A stretch of 5,581 nt of DNA from Caulobacteraceae bacterium (lineage in GTDB: Bacteria; Pseudomonadota; Alphaproteobacteria; Caulobacterales; Caulobacteraceae), in the NCBI GenBank assembly GCA_003136615.1, contig PLFA01000021.1, positions 27,228 through 32,808 of the forward strand. Direction: 5' to 3'. Positions within the stretch are counted from its first letter, which is position 1. Every line of letters begins with the position of its first letter. The position numbers were made by a program, and so were the translations under genes. Below the pieces are notes generated by a model, which did not search any database, was not told the DNA's origin, and worked only from the letters and a program-made list of their open reading frames with translations. This document shows, piece by piece, positions 1 to 5,519 of this stretch.

Positions 1-1283
1 GCCTCGCGATAGATGAACATAACGACGTCCGCGTCCTGCTCGATCGACCCGGATTCCCGAAGGTCCGAGAGTTGCGGCTTCTTGTCTTCCCGGTTCTCCA
101 CCTGGCGCGAGAGCTGGGCGGCGGCGATGATGGGGACCGACAGCTCCTTGGCCAACGCCTTTAGCCCTTGCGTGACCTGACTGACCTCCTGAACGCGGTT
201 CTCCACGCGTCCGTCGCCAGTGGTGACAAGCTGAAGGTAATCCACGACGATCAGTTCCAGACCGACCGTGCGCTTCAACCGCCGGGCCCGGGCCGCCAGC
301 TTGCCGATGGAAATGCCGCCCGTGGCGTCGATATAGAGCGGGGCCTCGGCGATCTCGGCGGCCGCGTCGCGGATACGCCCGAACTCTGACGCCGTGATCT
401 CGCCCTTGCGGATCTTGTCGGACGGCACCTCCGCCACCTCGGCCAACAGCCTCATGGCAAGCTGCTCTGCGGACATTTCCAGGGAGAAGAAGGCCACAAC
501 CCCGCCGCTAACCGTCTTTCGGCCCCCTTCAAGGCTGGGCTCCCAGGCATAGTTTCGCGCCGCGTTGAAGGCGATGTTGGCGGCAAGGGACGTCTTGCCC
601 ATGGAGGGGCGGGCGGCGAGGATCAGAAGGTCTGATTTGTGGAGGCCGCCCAGTTTCTGGTCCAGGTCAATAAGGCCGGTGGAGAGACCCGAAAGCCCCC
701 CGTCGCGTTGAAACGCCTCGGCGGCCATTTCGATCGCCCCGCGCACGGAACTCGAAAAGTCCACGAAGCCGCCGGCCACGGCCCCTGTTTCGGCCAAGGC
801 GTAGAGCTGCTGTTCCGCCTGCTCGATTTGGTCGCGCCCCGAAAGATCCTCATCTCCCGATTGGGCGAGGGCGGCGATATCGCCGCCGATACGGATCAGG
901 TCCCGCCGGAGGGCCAAGTCGTGAATGACCCGGGCGTAGTCCGCCGCATTGGCGGCCGGCGGGGCGCGGTCCACCAGATCGGCGAGATAGCGCACGCCCC
1001 CCAGATCCTCGAAGGCTGGGTCGCGATGAAACTGTTCGGCGAGCAGGATCGGTTCGGCCAGATGGCCGCGGCGGATATGGCTCTGGATGGCGGCGAACAG
1101 GCGGCCGTGGAAGGGCTCGAAGAAGTGCCTCTCCGTCAGGGCGTCGCTGAGCCGCTCTGCGGCGCTGTTGTCATAGAGAAGAACGCCCAGCAGGGCCTGC
1201 TCGGCCTCAAGATTGGCGGGTGCGTGAACGACATCAAGGACCGGAGTCGCGGGGCGTAGATCGAGTTGGGGAACCAGTGCCAT
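1..1283 (-). CDS. dnaB: Replicative DNA helicase DnaB (5' part; C-terminal end lies beyond the window)
   Basis: This is the ring-shaped hexameric helicase that unwinds DNA at the replication fork and recruits DnaG primase. 427 codons are visible. Residues about 22-165 are the N-terminal helical domain that binds primase; the RecA-like motor follows. Walker A is ARPSMGKTS with K230 and T231. FFSLEM is at 265-270. The Walker B strand LIVVDYLQL has D348, AAAQLSRQVENR has the sensor Q390, and DLRESGSIEQDADVV (407-421) is motif H4. About 14 extra residues (near 242-258) sit between Walker A and FFSLEM compared with E. coli DnaB, as I recall for alphaproteobacteria. The start is ATG at 1283: an in-frame TAG lies at 1302-1304 and no other ATG or GTG comes between. 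There is no clear Shine-Dalgarno sequence. The gene follows rplI after 105 bases. The missing end should hold roughly 70-80 residues, including the arginine finger. Identification is essentially certain. Confidence 0.98.
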   Translation of the reverse strand, partial: MALVPQLDLRPATPVLDVVHAPANLEAEQALLGVLLYDNSAAERLSDALTERHFFEPFHGRLFAAIQSHIRRGHLAEPILLAEQFHRDPAFEDLGGVRYLADLVDRAPPAANAADYARVIHDLALRRDLIRIGGDIAALAQSGDEDLSGRDQIEQAEQQLYALAETGAVAGGFVDFSSSVRGAIEMAAEAFQRDGGLSGLSTGLIDLDQKLGGLHKSDLLILAARPSMGKTSLAANIAFNAARNYAWEPSLEGGRKTVSGGVVAFFSLEMSAEQLAMRLLAEVAEVPSDKIRKGEITASEFGRIRDAAAEIAEAPLYIDATGGISIGKLAARARRLKRTVGLELIVVDYLQLVTTGDGRVENRVQEVSQVTQGLKALAKELSVPIIAAAQLSRQVENREDKKPQLSDLRESGSIEQDADVVMFIYRE

Positions 1284-1295
1284 GGCGCGACCATA

Positions 1296-1314
1296 GCCCA
1301 GCTATCAGCCGGGC
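1296..1314 (-). promoter_or_regulatory. Hairpin in the dnaB leader, 12 nt before the start codon
   Basis: In minus-strand RNA, GCCCGGCU pairs with AGCUGGGC around a GAU loop: 8 bp, with one G·U pair that would be an A·C mismatch in plus-strand RNA. It lies where a ribosome binding site would be expected, and no U-tract follows, so it is not an intrinsic terminator. A role in limiting or shaping dnaB translation is inference. Confidence 0.45.
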
Positions 1315-1354
1315 CAACGCATGCATTCCGCCTCTTAACAGCTAAGATCGTCCC

Positions 1355-1363
1355 TGTGGATCA
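1355..1363 (-). promoter_or_regulatory. Candidate DnaA-binding G-box (TGATCCACA) upstream of dnaB
   Basis: The minus strand reads TGATCCACA exactly, 71 bases before the dnaB start and inside the 105-base rplI-dnaB spacer. It differs by one base from the classical DnaA box TTATCCACA. From memory it is the same as the G-box class of weak DnaA sites described at the Caulobacter crescentus origin. A TTGACC (-35-like) lies just upstream at 1378-1383, but I see no matching -10, so a separate dnaB promoter is not established. Confidence 0.45.
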
Positions 1364-1388
1364 CCTGTCCGCATGACGGTCAAATCGG

Positions 1389-1973
1389 CTAGTCGTCGCG
1401 GCCGAAGCTCTCCTGGCTGCCCGCTCCGCCCTCAAGCATGTCAGCGGCTGCCTGGGCGTCGGAGGCGCGGTCAGCCTCGAACTGGCTGGTGATGACATTT
1501 TCACCCTTGGCCTGACGCTCGGCTTCATCGGCGCTGCGGGCGATATTGATCGTCACCGTGGCGGTGACCTCGGCATGCAGCCGCACCTTGATCGCATGCA
1601 GGCCCAGCGTCTTGATCGGCTTGTCGAGCACGATCATGGCGCGATCAACCTTGCCGCCCTCGGCGTTCACAGCGTCGGCCACGTCGCGGCCCGAGACCGA
1701 TCCGTAGAGCTGGCCGCTATCACCGGCCTGGCGGATCATCACATAGGCGCTGCCGTCCAGGCGTTCGCCCGCCTTGGCGGCGGCGGCGCGGGCGGCGGCA
1801 TTACGGGTCTCGATGTCGGCGCGCTGGCCTTCAAAGACCTTCATATTGCCGGCGGTCGCCCGCAGGGCCTTGGACCTCGGCAGGAGGAAATTGCGCGCGA
1901 AGCCGTCCTTCACGGTGACGACATCACCCAGGGCGCCCAGACGCTCGACGCGTTCGAGGAGAATGACCTTCAT
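1389..1973 (-). CDS. rplI: 50S ribosomal protein L9
   Basis: L9 binds 23S rRNA near the L1 stalk and spans ribosomes in polysomes, influencing translational fidelity. At 194 residues it is about 45 longer than E. coli L9 (149). Residues 1 to about 48 form the rRNA-binding N domain, with the signature GALGDVVTVKDGFARNFLLP. A Ser (in LLPRSKA) replaces the Gly usual in that signature. Next comes an Ala-rich connecting helix (about 48-75), then the C domain, with YVMIRQAGDSGQLYGSV and VDRAMIVLDKPIKTLG. The last 45 or so residues are an acidic, Ala/Glu/Asp/Gly-rich tail ending SFGRDD, typical of alphaproteobacterial L9 and probably disordered. AGGAG at 1983-1987 lies 9 nt before the ATG. Only 12 bases separate it from rpsR, so the two are surely co-transcribed, and the ribosome can pass directly from one to the other. 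Confidence 0.98.
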   Translation of the reverse strand: MKVILLERVERLGALGDVVTVKDGFARNFLLPRSKALRATAGNMKVFEGQRADIETRNAAARAAAAKAGERLDGSAYVMIRQAGDSGQLYGSVSGRDVADAVNAEGGKVDRAMIVLDKPIKTLGLHAIKVRLHAEVTATVTINIARSADEAERQAKGENVITSQFEADRASDAQAAADMLEGGAGSQESFGRDD

Positions 1974-1982
1974 GGTGCGTGT

Positions 1983-1987
1983 CTCCT
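1983..1987 (-). promoter_or_regulatory. rplI ribosome binding site overlapping the rpsR stop codon
   Basis: The minus strand reads GTGAAGTAGGAGAC. The TAG stop of rpsR (1988-1986) shares two bases with the AGGAG of rplI, which is 9 nt from the rplI ATG. A ribosome ending rpsR therefore sits on the rplI initiation site, an arrangement that favours translational coupling. Confidence 0.8.
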
Positions 1988-2249
1988 ACTTCACGACGTG
2001 AGGAAGCAGGGCCAGAAACCGGGCGCGCTTAATGGCTTGGGCGAGTTCGCGCTGCTTCTTGGCGGAGACAGCCGTGATGCGCGAAGGGACGATCTTGCCG
2101 CGCTCGGACACATAGCGCTGCAGAAGCTTGACGTCCTTGTAGTCAATCTTCGGGGCCATATCGCCCGAAAAGGGGCAGACCTTGCGCCGACGCAGGAAGG
2201 CTCGGCGCCCGCCGCCACCGGATTCTGGAAGGATGTTCTCGTCGGACAT
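1986..2249 (-). CDS. rpsR: 30S ribosomal protein S18
   Basis: S18 forms a heterodimer with S6 and binds the 16S rRNA central domain on the platform of the small subunit. The 87-residue protein carries the family core: FLRRRKVCPFSG (about 18-29), IDYKDVKLLQRYVSERGKIVP, then SRITAVSAKKQRELAQAIKR and the C-terminal ARFLALLP. The N-terminal 15 residues are Gly-rich and acidic, and vary between species. E. coli S18 is 75 residues, so this is a little long but normal for alphaproteobacteria. The start is ATG at 2249, with AAGG at 2261-2264 about 11 nt upstream. It follows rpsF after 42 bases. The S6 partner and L9 flank it in the usual bacterial order. Confidence 0.98.
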   Translation of the reverse strand: MSDENILPESGGGGRRAFLRRRKVCPFSGDMAPKIDYKDVKLLQRYVSERGKIVPSRITAVSAKKQRELAQAIKRARFLALLPHVVK

Positions 2250-2291
2250 GATGGATTTAGCCTTGAATTCTTAATGCGCGTGCGATGGGGA

Positions 2292-2654
2292 TCAGACCGG
2301 AACGTCTTCGAAGCGACGTTCCCGCTCGCGATCACGCCGGGCGAGGATCGGTGAGAGCTCCAGATCCAGCGTATCGACCTTGATGGTGAGGTAGCGAAGC
2401 ACATCCTCATTGAGGGAAAGCTGACGTTCCATTTCCTTGACGGCCTCCGCCGGCGCGTCAATGGCGAGAAGGGAATAGTGCCCCTTCCGATTCTTCTTGA
2501 TGCGGTAGGTGAGGTTACGAAGACCCCAATATTCGATCTTCAGGATGTGGCCGCCCCGGGATTCCACCAGCGCCTTGAGTTCTTCGTTGAGGGTTTCGGC
2601 CTGGGCCGGGGAGATATCTTGGCGCGCAATAACGACGTGTTCGTAGGAGGGCAT
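2292..2654 (-). CDS. rpsF: 30S ribosomal protein S6
   Basis: S6 binds 16S rRNA together with S18 in the central domain of the 30S subunit. The 120-residue protein has the complete ferredoxin-like S6 fold. The first strand and helix are MPSYEHVVIARQDISPAQAETL. IEYWGLRNLTYRIKKNRKGHY (about 41-61) is the conserved loop and strand that contacts S18 and RNA. ERQLSLNEDVLRYLTIKVD follows (about 76-94). The tail is charged (RRDRERERRFED), in the position where E. coli S6 receives glutamates from RimK; I cannot tell whether this one is modified. The start ATG at 2654 has AAGGA at 2659-2663 only 4 nt away, and a second GGA at 2665-2667 about 10 nt away. It is the first gene of the rpsF-rpsR-rplI-dnaB cluster, downstream of a terminator and a structured leader. 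Confidence 0.98.
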   Translation of the reverse strand: MPSYEHVVIARQDISPAQAETLNEELKALVESRGGHILKIEYWGLRNLTYRIKKNRKGHYSLLAIDAPAEAVKEMERQLSLNEDVLRYLTIKVDTLDLELSPILARRDRERERRFEDVPV

Positions 2655-2685
2655 GACGTCCTTTTCCGATTGTGAAGGGCGGCGC

Positions 2686-2715
2686 CCCTCGGCCGCTCGG
2701 AAATGCGACCGTGGG
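2686..2715 (-). promoter_or_regulatory. Hairpin with CCGA loop in the rpsF leader (possible S6:S18 autoregulatory element)
   Basis: In minus-strand RNA, CGGUCGC (2711-2705) pairs with GCGGCCG (2696-2690), 7 bp with one U·G pair. Beyond an A-A mismatch, CCC/GGG adds 3 bp. The 8-nt loop is AUUUCCGA. The hairpin ends 31 nt before the rpsF ATG. A small alternative stem, GGGC-GCC-GCCC (2687-2677), shares bases with its 3' arm. Many bacteria have an rpsF leader hairpin with an exposed CCG element bound by S6:S18. This one resembles that idea, but the element is in the apical loop and I have not matched it to the consensus. Confidence 0.4.
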
Positions 2716-2773
2716 ACGATGGGTCTTAGGATCCGCGGCGGCCGGGAGACTCCAGGCCCTTTGACGTTCCGCG

Positions 2774-2808
2774 AAAAAGACCGCCCTTACTTATGAAGGC
2801 AGGGCGGT
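2774..2808 (-). terminator. Intrinsic terminator after the peroxiredoxin gene
   Basis: On the minus strand, ACCGCCCT (2808-2801) and AGGGCGGT (2787-2780) form a perfect 8-bp GC-rich stem with a 13-nt loop. It is followed after one C by TTTTT (2778-2774). It begins 31 nt after the peroxiredoxin stop. The plus strand has no T-tract on the other side, so it should work only for minus-strand transcription. It separates the peroxiredoxin from the rpsF operon, which reads the same way, so the rpsF promoter should lie in 2655-2773. I see no convincing -35/-10 pair there. Confidence 0.82.
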
Positions 2809-2839
2809 TAGCCGCAAACCCCGCCAAAGGCAAGCTAAA

Positions 2840-3382
2840 TCACATAGGGTGGGCCGCGCGCCAGGCCTTCACAGCCTCCAAGGTCTTGGCCACATGCTCA
2901 TTGGGACTGAGGTCTGAATAGGCCAGGATGACTTTGTCGTCAGGGGATATGACATAACTCGTCCGGTCGGAATGACCAGGATAGATGGCGAGCGTCGACT
3001 TATAGCTCTCGGCGATCTTGGCGTCAGGGTCGGCGGCCACGGCAAATTTCGAGCGGCATTCGCTTACAGAGAATTCGGTAAGGCGGTCGATGTTACCAGC
3101 CGTAATTCCGATCAAGGTGGCGCCCATTTGTTTGTACTGTTCCGAGGCGTCCGCGAACTCATGGGCCTCGATGGTGCAGCCCGAGGTGAAGGCGGCGGGA
3201 AAGAAATAGAGCACCACAGGTCCCTTTTTCAGCGCGGCGGCCAAGCTGAACGGGAACTGTTTGCCGGCTTGGGAGGCCTGGGCGGTGAATTCGGGGGCTA
3301 CATCGCCCGCCTTGAGCGCCGCGTGGGCGGGAAGAGCGAAGGCAGCGGCGAGGGTCGCGGCGGCGGCGAGGCGTCGAAGCAT
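2840..3382 (-). CDS. Exported peroxiredoxin, AhpC/TSA family (BCP/PrxQ-like)
   Basis: This thiol peroxidase should reduce hydrogen peroxide or organic peroxides. Of 180 residues, 1-21 look like a Sec signal peptide: MLRR, a hydrophobic Ala/Leu stretch (5-17), then PAHA|ALKAG with cleavage after A21. The mature protein starts with GDVAPEFTA, the usual entry to the thioredoxin fold. The active site FFPAAFTSGCT holds P62, T66 and the peroxidatic C69. R140 in DRTSYVI is the conserved active-site arginine. The resolving Cys found five residues later in many BCPs is absent (H74). The only other Cys is C109, 40 residues on, which could resolve as in the PrxQ variants that use a more distant Cys; otherwise the enzyme is 1-Cys. 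GGGAG (3391-3395) is 8 nt before the ATG. It is a single-gene unit with its own terminator, divergent from fabD. The family is sure; the substrate and the periplasmic location are inferred. Confidence 0.93.
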   Translation of the reverse strand: MLRRLAAAATLAAAFALPAHAALKAGDVAPEFTAQASQAGKQFPFSLAAALKKGPVVLYFFPAAFTSGCTIEAHEFADASEQYKQMGATLIGITAGNIDRLTEFSVSECRSKFAVAADPDAKIAESYKSTLAIYPGHSDRTSYVISPDDKVILAYSDLSPNEHVAKTLEAVKAWRAAHPM

Positions 3383-3400
3383 CGGTAAAACTCCCTAAGC

Positions 3401-3415
3401 CCCGAACCTGTCGGG
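3401..3415 (-). other. Small hairpin in the peroxiredoxin leader
   Basis: CCCGA (3401-3405) and TCGGG (3411-3415) form a 5-bp stem around a 5-nt loop just upstream of the GGGAG ribosome binding site. An outer AAGCCC/GGGCTT pair (3397-3402 and 3419-3424) overlaps it and could compete. It may be a leader structure; alone it is weak evidence. Confidence 0.25.
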
Positions 3416-3441
3416 TGCGGGCTTTACTATGGCCTGAAATG

Positions 3442-3477
3442 GCCGCGCCACACCAGTGGCGCCACGCGTGGCGCGGC
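3442..3477. repeat. Nested palindrome with four GCGCCAC half-sites in the divergent peroxiredoxin-fabD spacer
   Basis: GCCGCGCCAC (3442-3451) and GTGGCGCGGC (3468-3477) are perfect 10-base inverted arms. Between them lie the 10-base palindrome GTGGCGCCAC (3456-3465) and the 14-base palindrome CGCCACGCGTGGCG (3460-3473). The heptamer GCGCCAC thus occurs four times in alternating orientation: 3445-3451 plus, 3456-3462 minus, 3459-3465 plus, 3468-3474 minus. In the rest of the 186-base spacer I see the two ribosome binding sites and an isolated TTGACC (3495-3500) facing fabD, but no convincing -10. An operator for a dimeric regulator is possible; a cruciform or RNA hairpin is the alternative. 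Confidence 0.6.
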
Positions 3478-3568
3478 TTGTGAGCGCGCCGCCTTTGACC
3501 TAACCCTCCGCGCCGCGGTGGGTGGACCGCCGCATCAAGTGTCGTATTTTCAATGGAGGGGCGGTCTG

Positions 3569-4513
3569 ATGAGCCTCGCATTCCTGTTTCCCGGCCAAGG
3601 CAGCCAGAGCGTCGGCATGGGCGGCGACTTGGCGGAAGCCTTCATAGCGGCCCGCCAAGTTTTCGAGGAAGTGGATGACGCCCTGGGTCAGCGGCTCTTC
3701 CGCCTCATGCGCGAGGGTCCGATTGAGGATCTGACCCTGACCGAAAACGCCCAGCCGGCGCTAATGGCGGTCAGCCTCGCTGTCATGGCCGTGCTGAAAG
3801 CGGATTTTGACATACGGGTGGAAAGGGCCGCCTTTGTCGCCGGGCATTCTCTAGGCGAATATTCGGCTCTCGCCAGCGCGGGGGCTCTCAGGCTGTCTGA
3901 CACGGCCCGGCTCCTCAAACTGCGTGGCGAGGCGATGCAACGGGTGGTTCCCGTGGGCGTCGGCGCCATGGCCTCGCTGATCGGTCCCAAGGCTGATGTC
4001 GCCCTCGCCGAAGCCGCCGCAAGGGCCGGCTCTGCGGCGGGCATCTGCGTGGTGGCCAATGACAACAACGCCGGAAATGTGGTAATCTCAGGCGACAAGG
4101 CGGCGGTGGACCTCGCCATCGCGGAGGCCAAAACCTTAGGCGCGCGGGCCATTCCCTTAAACGTTTCCGCGCCATTCCATTGCCCGCTCATGCAACCCGC
4201 CGCCGACGAGATGGCCCGGGCTCTCGCCGAGACCCTCATTCTCGCGCCGCGCGCGCCCGTCGTTTGCAATGTCACCGCGCGGCCGACCCTCGATCCCGAG
4301 GTGATTCGGCGCCTCCTGGTGGAGCAGGTCACGGGCCGCGTGCGCTGGCGCGAAAGTCTTGAATGGCTGGGCGCCGAGGGCGGCGTGACGCGCTTCGCCG
4401 AGGCTGGCGCGGGCAAGGTTCTGAGCGGCATCGCCAAGCGCGTGGTCCCCGAGTCCGAGGCCGTCCCGTTGAACACGCCGGCCGATCTTGAGGCCTTCGC
4501 CAAATCCGTTTGA
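3569..4513 (+). CDS. fabD: Malonyl-CoA:ACP transacylase
   Basis: FabD moves the malonyl group from CoA to the phosphopantetheine arm of AcpP, supplying the extender unit of type II fatty-acid synthesis in the cytosol. The 314 residues match the usual length of about 310. FLFPGQGSQ (5-13) gives the oxyanion Gln. GHSLGEYSAL (92-101) carries the nucleophile S94. R119 in KLRGEAM binds the malonyl carboxylate. VVANDNNAGNVVISG (161-175) and SAPFHCPLM, with catalytic H204, complete the site. A ferredoxin-like small domain lies between about 125 and 200. The frame is open upstream to 3518 (GTG), but I chose ATG 3569 because the family begins MxxAFLFPGQG and GGAGG (3555-3559) is 9 nt before it. Another ATG at 3553 is out of frame. 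fabG follows after 27 bases, so the two form an operon. Confidence 0.98.
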   Translation: MSLAFLFPGQGSQSVGMGGDLAEAFIAARQVFEEVDDALGQRLFRLMREGPIEDLTLTENAQPALMAVSLAVMAVLKADFDIRVERAAFVAGHSLGEYSALASAGALRLSDTARLLKLRGEAMQRVVPVGVGAMASLIGPKADVALAEAAARAGSAAGICVVANDNNAGNVVISGDKAAVDLAIAEAKTLGARAIPLNVSAPFHCPLMQPAADEMARALAETLILAPRAPVVCNVTARPTLDPEVIRRLLVEQVTGRVRWRESLEWLGAEGGVTRFAEAGAGKVLSGIAKRVVPESEAVPLNTPADLEAFAKSV

Positions 4514-4523
4514 GACGTCTACC

Positions 4524-4528
4524 AGGAG
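4524..4528 (+). promoter_or_regulatory. Distant ribosome binding site for fabG with an interposed mini-ORF
   Basis: AGGAG is 12 nt before the fabG ATG, longer than usual. Only 2 nt after it is another ATG (4531-4533), which opens a five-codon frame MSPHV ending in TGA at 4546-4548, just inside fabG. Two bases of spacing is too short for efficient use of that ATG. An in-frame TGA at 4532-4534 forces fabG to begin at 4541. Confidence 0.5.
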
Positions 4529-4540
4529 CCATGAGTCCGC

Positions 4541-5281
4541 ATGTTTGATCTGACCGGAAAGACCGCCCTGGTGACCGGCGCCACCGGAGGAATTGGCGGG
4601 GCGGTTGCGCGCGCCTTGAAAGACGCCGGCGCCCAGGTGGTGATTTCCGGCACGCGTGAGGGAGCCCTTCGCGATTTAGCGGATAGCCTGGGAACTGGCG
4701 TGAGCCTTCTGGCCTGCGATCTGACGGACGCCCAGGCTGTGGATGGGCTCGTGGGGGCCGCCGAGACCGCCGCCGGCGCGCCGCTCGATATTCTCATCGC
4801 CAATGCGGGCATCACTCGCGACGGTCTTCTCATGCGGATGAAGGATGAGGACTGGTCAGCGGTTATGGCGGTCAATCTCGAAAGCTATTTCCGGCTTACA
4901 CGGGCGGCGCTTCGGGGCATGATGCGCCGACGTTCAGGACGAATCATCGGCATGACTTCCGTCGTGGGCGTCGTCGGCAATGCGGGCCAGACCAATTACG
5001 CCGCGTCCAAGGCAGGAATGATCGGCTTCACCAAGGCCCTCGCCCAGGAGGTCGCCAGCCGCAACATCACTGTGAACTGCGTGGCGCCCGGCTTTATCGA
5101 AAGCCCCATGACCGATGCTCTTAGCGACGCCCAGAAGGCGGAGATCCTCAAGACGATTCCCTTGGCCCGCTTGGGCTCCGGCGCGGATGTGGCGGCGGCT
5201 TGCGTTTATCTGGCCAGCGACGCGGGCGCCTATGTCACCGGTCAAACCTTGCACGTGAATGGCGGCATGGCGATGATCTGA
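4541..5281 (+). CDS. fabG: 3-oxoacyl-ACP reductase (beta-ketoacyl-ACP reductase)
   Basis: FabG reduces 3-ketoacyl-ACP to 3-hydroxyacyl-ACP with NADPH, the first reduction of each elongation cycle. It is a 246-residue classical short-chain dehydrogenase with a Rossmann fold; E. coli FabG has 244. The cofactor loop is TGATGGIG (12-19), with Gly where TGASRGIG has Arg. NADPH contact probably comes from SGTRE (36-40, R39). CDLTD (59-63) and ANAG (87-90) follow. The catalytic tetrad is N112, S140, Y153 and K157, in VNLESYF, MTSVVG and TNYAASKAG. VNCVAPGFIESPMTD (178-192) is the PG motif and substrate lid, and the C terminus YVTGQTLHVNGGMAM is that of FabG. SDR annotation can be ambiguous, but the position between fabD and acpP settles the role. 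Translation start is discussed with its ribosome binding site. Confidence 0.97.
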   Translation: MFDLTGKTALVTGATGGIGGAVARALKDAGAQVVISGTREGALRDLADSLGTGVSLLACDLTDAQAVDGLVGAAETAAGAPLDILIANAGITRDGLLMRMKDEDWSAVMAVNLESYFRLTRAALRGMMRRRSGRIIGMTSVVGVVGNAGQTNYAASKAGMIGFTKALAQEVASRNITVNCVAPGFIESPMTDALSDAQKAEILKTIPLARLGSGADVAAACVYLASDAGAYVTGQTLHVNGGMAMI

Positions 5282-5519
5282 CCCGCGCTCCGCTAGCGGG
5301 CGATCCCGGAAGGACGTCACCCAGGCTCGCGCCCAAGCCGCCGTTCACCCGCTAGGCGGGGGATAAGTAACATGCTAGGCGGGCGTTGAAGTCAAAACCC
5401 CGGTGGGCGGTGGAACCGTTCTATCGGCGGTGCAGACTCGCCTATCATCGGGGCGGGCGGGATCGATAAGGCCGATTCTGTGACCCTCCCCCTAGACCAG
5501 AAGGACGGGACAACAGATT
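5282..5519 (+). other. fabG-acpP spacer with three GCTAG(G)CGGG motifs; probable acpP control region
   Basis: I see no gene in these 238 bases. The palindrome CCGCTAGCGG is at 5290-5299, a hairpin CCCGC-TAG-GCGGG at 5348-5360, and GCTAGGCGGG occurs at 5351-5360 and again at 5374-5383. GGCGGTG is also repeated (5406-5412, 5426-5432). None of the hairpins has a following T-tract, so none is a standard terminator. A weak promoter-like pair, TTCACC (5344-5349) and TAACAT (5368-5373) at 18-base spacing, is the best I can offer. AcpP is very abundant, so an own promoter here is expected, but its site is not clear. Confidence 0.45.

Noticed and set aside
639..1259. Plus-strand open frame of 206 codons opposite dnaB
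   Set aside because: The minus strand encodes continuous DnaB with all motifs. The plus-strand frame has no recognisable domain.
1333..1347. TCTTA/TAAGA inverted repeat in the rplI-dnaB spacer as a terminator
   Set aside because: Only 5 bp, AT-rich and without a T-tract on either strand; too weak to separate rplI from dnaB.
1575..2354. Long plus-strand open frame of 259 codons opposite rplI, rpsR and rpsF
   Set aside because: It crosses three certain ribosomal protein genes and their spacers on the other strand. Its protein resembles no family I know, and such frames are common in GC-rich DNA.
3495..3523. TTGACC as the -35 of a fabD promoter
   Set aside because: No acceptable -10 is found at 10-14 or 16-18 bases downstream.
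3518..3568. N-terminal extension of fabD from the GTG at 3518
   Set aside because: The added 17 residues do not match FabD, and the internal ATG at 3569 has a well-spaced GGAGG.
3688..4503. Minus-strand open frame of 271 codons opposite fabD
   Set aside because: It lies wholly inside the certain fabD gene, with Arg/Ser/Ala-rich low-complexity composition typical of a shadow frame.
5480..5498. GTGACCC and CCTAGACC as a Caulobacter-type acpP promoter
   Set aside because: Each element partly fits the TTGACGS and GCTANAWC consensus, but only 4 bases separate them, far less than the 10-14 needed.
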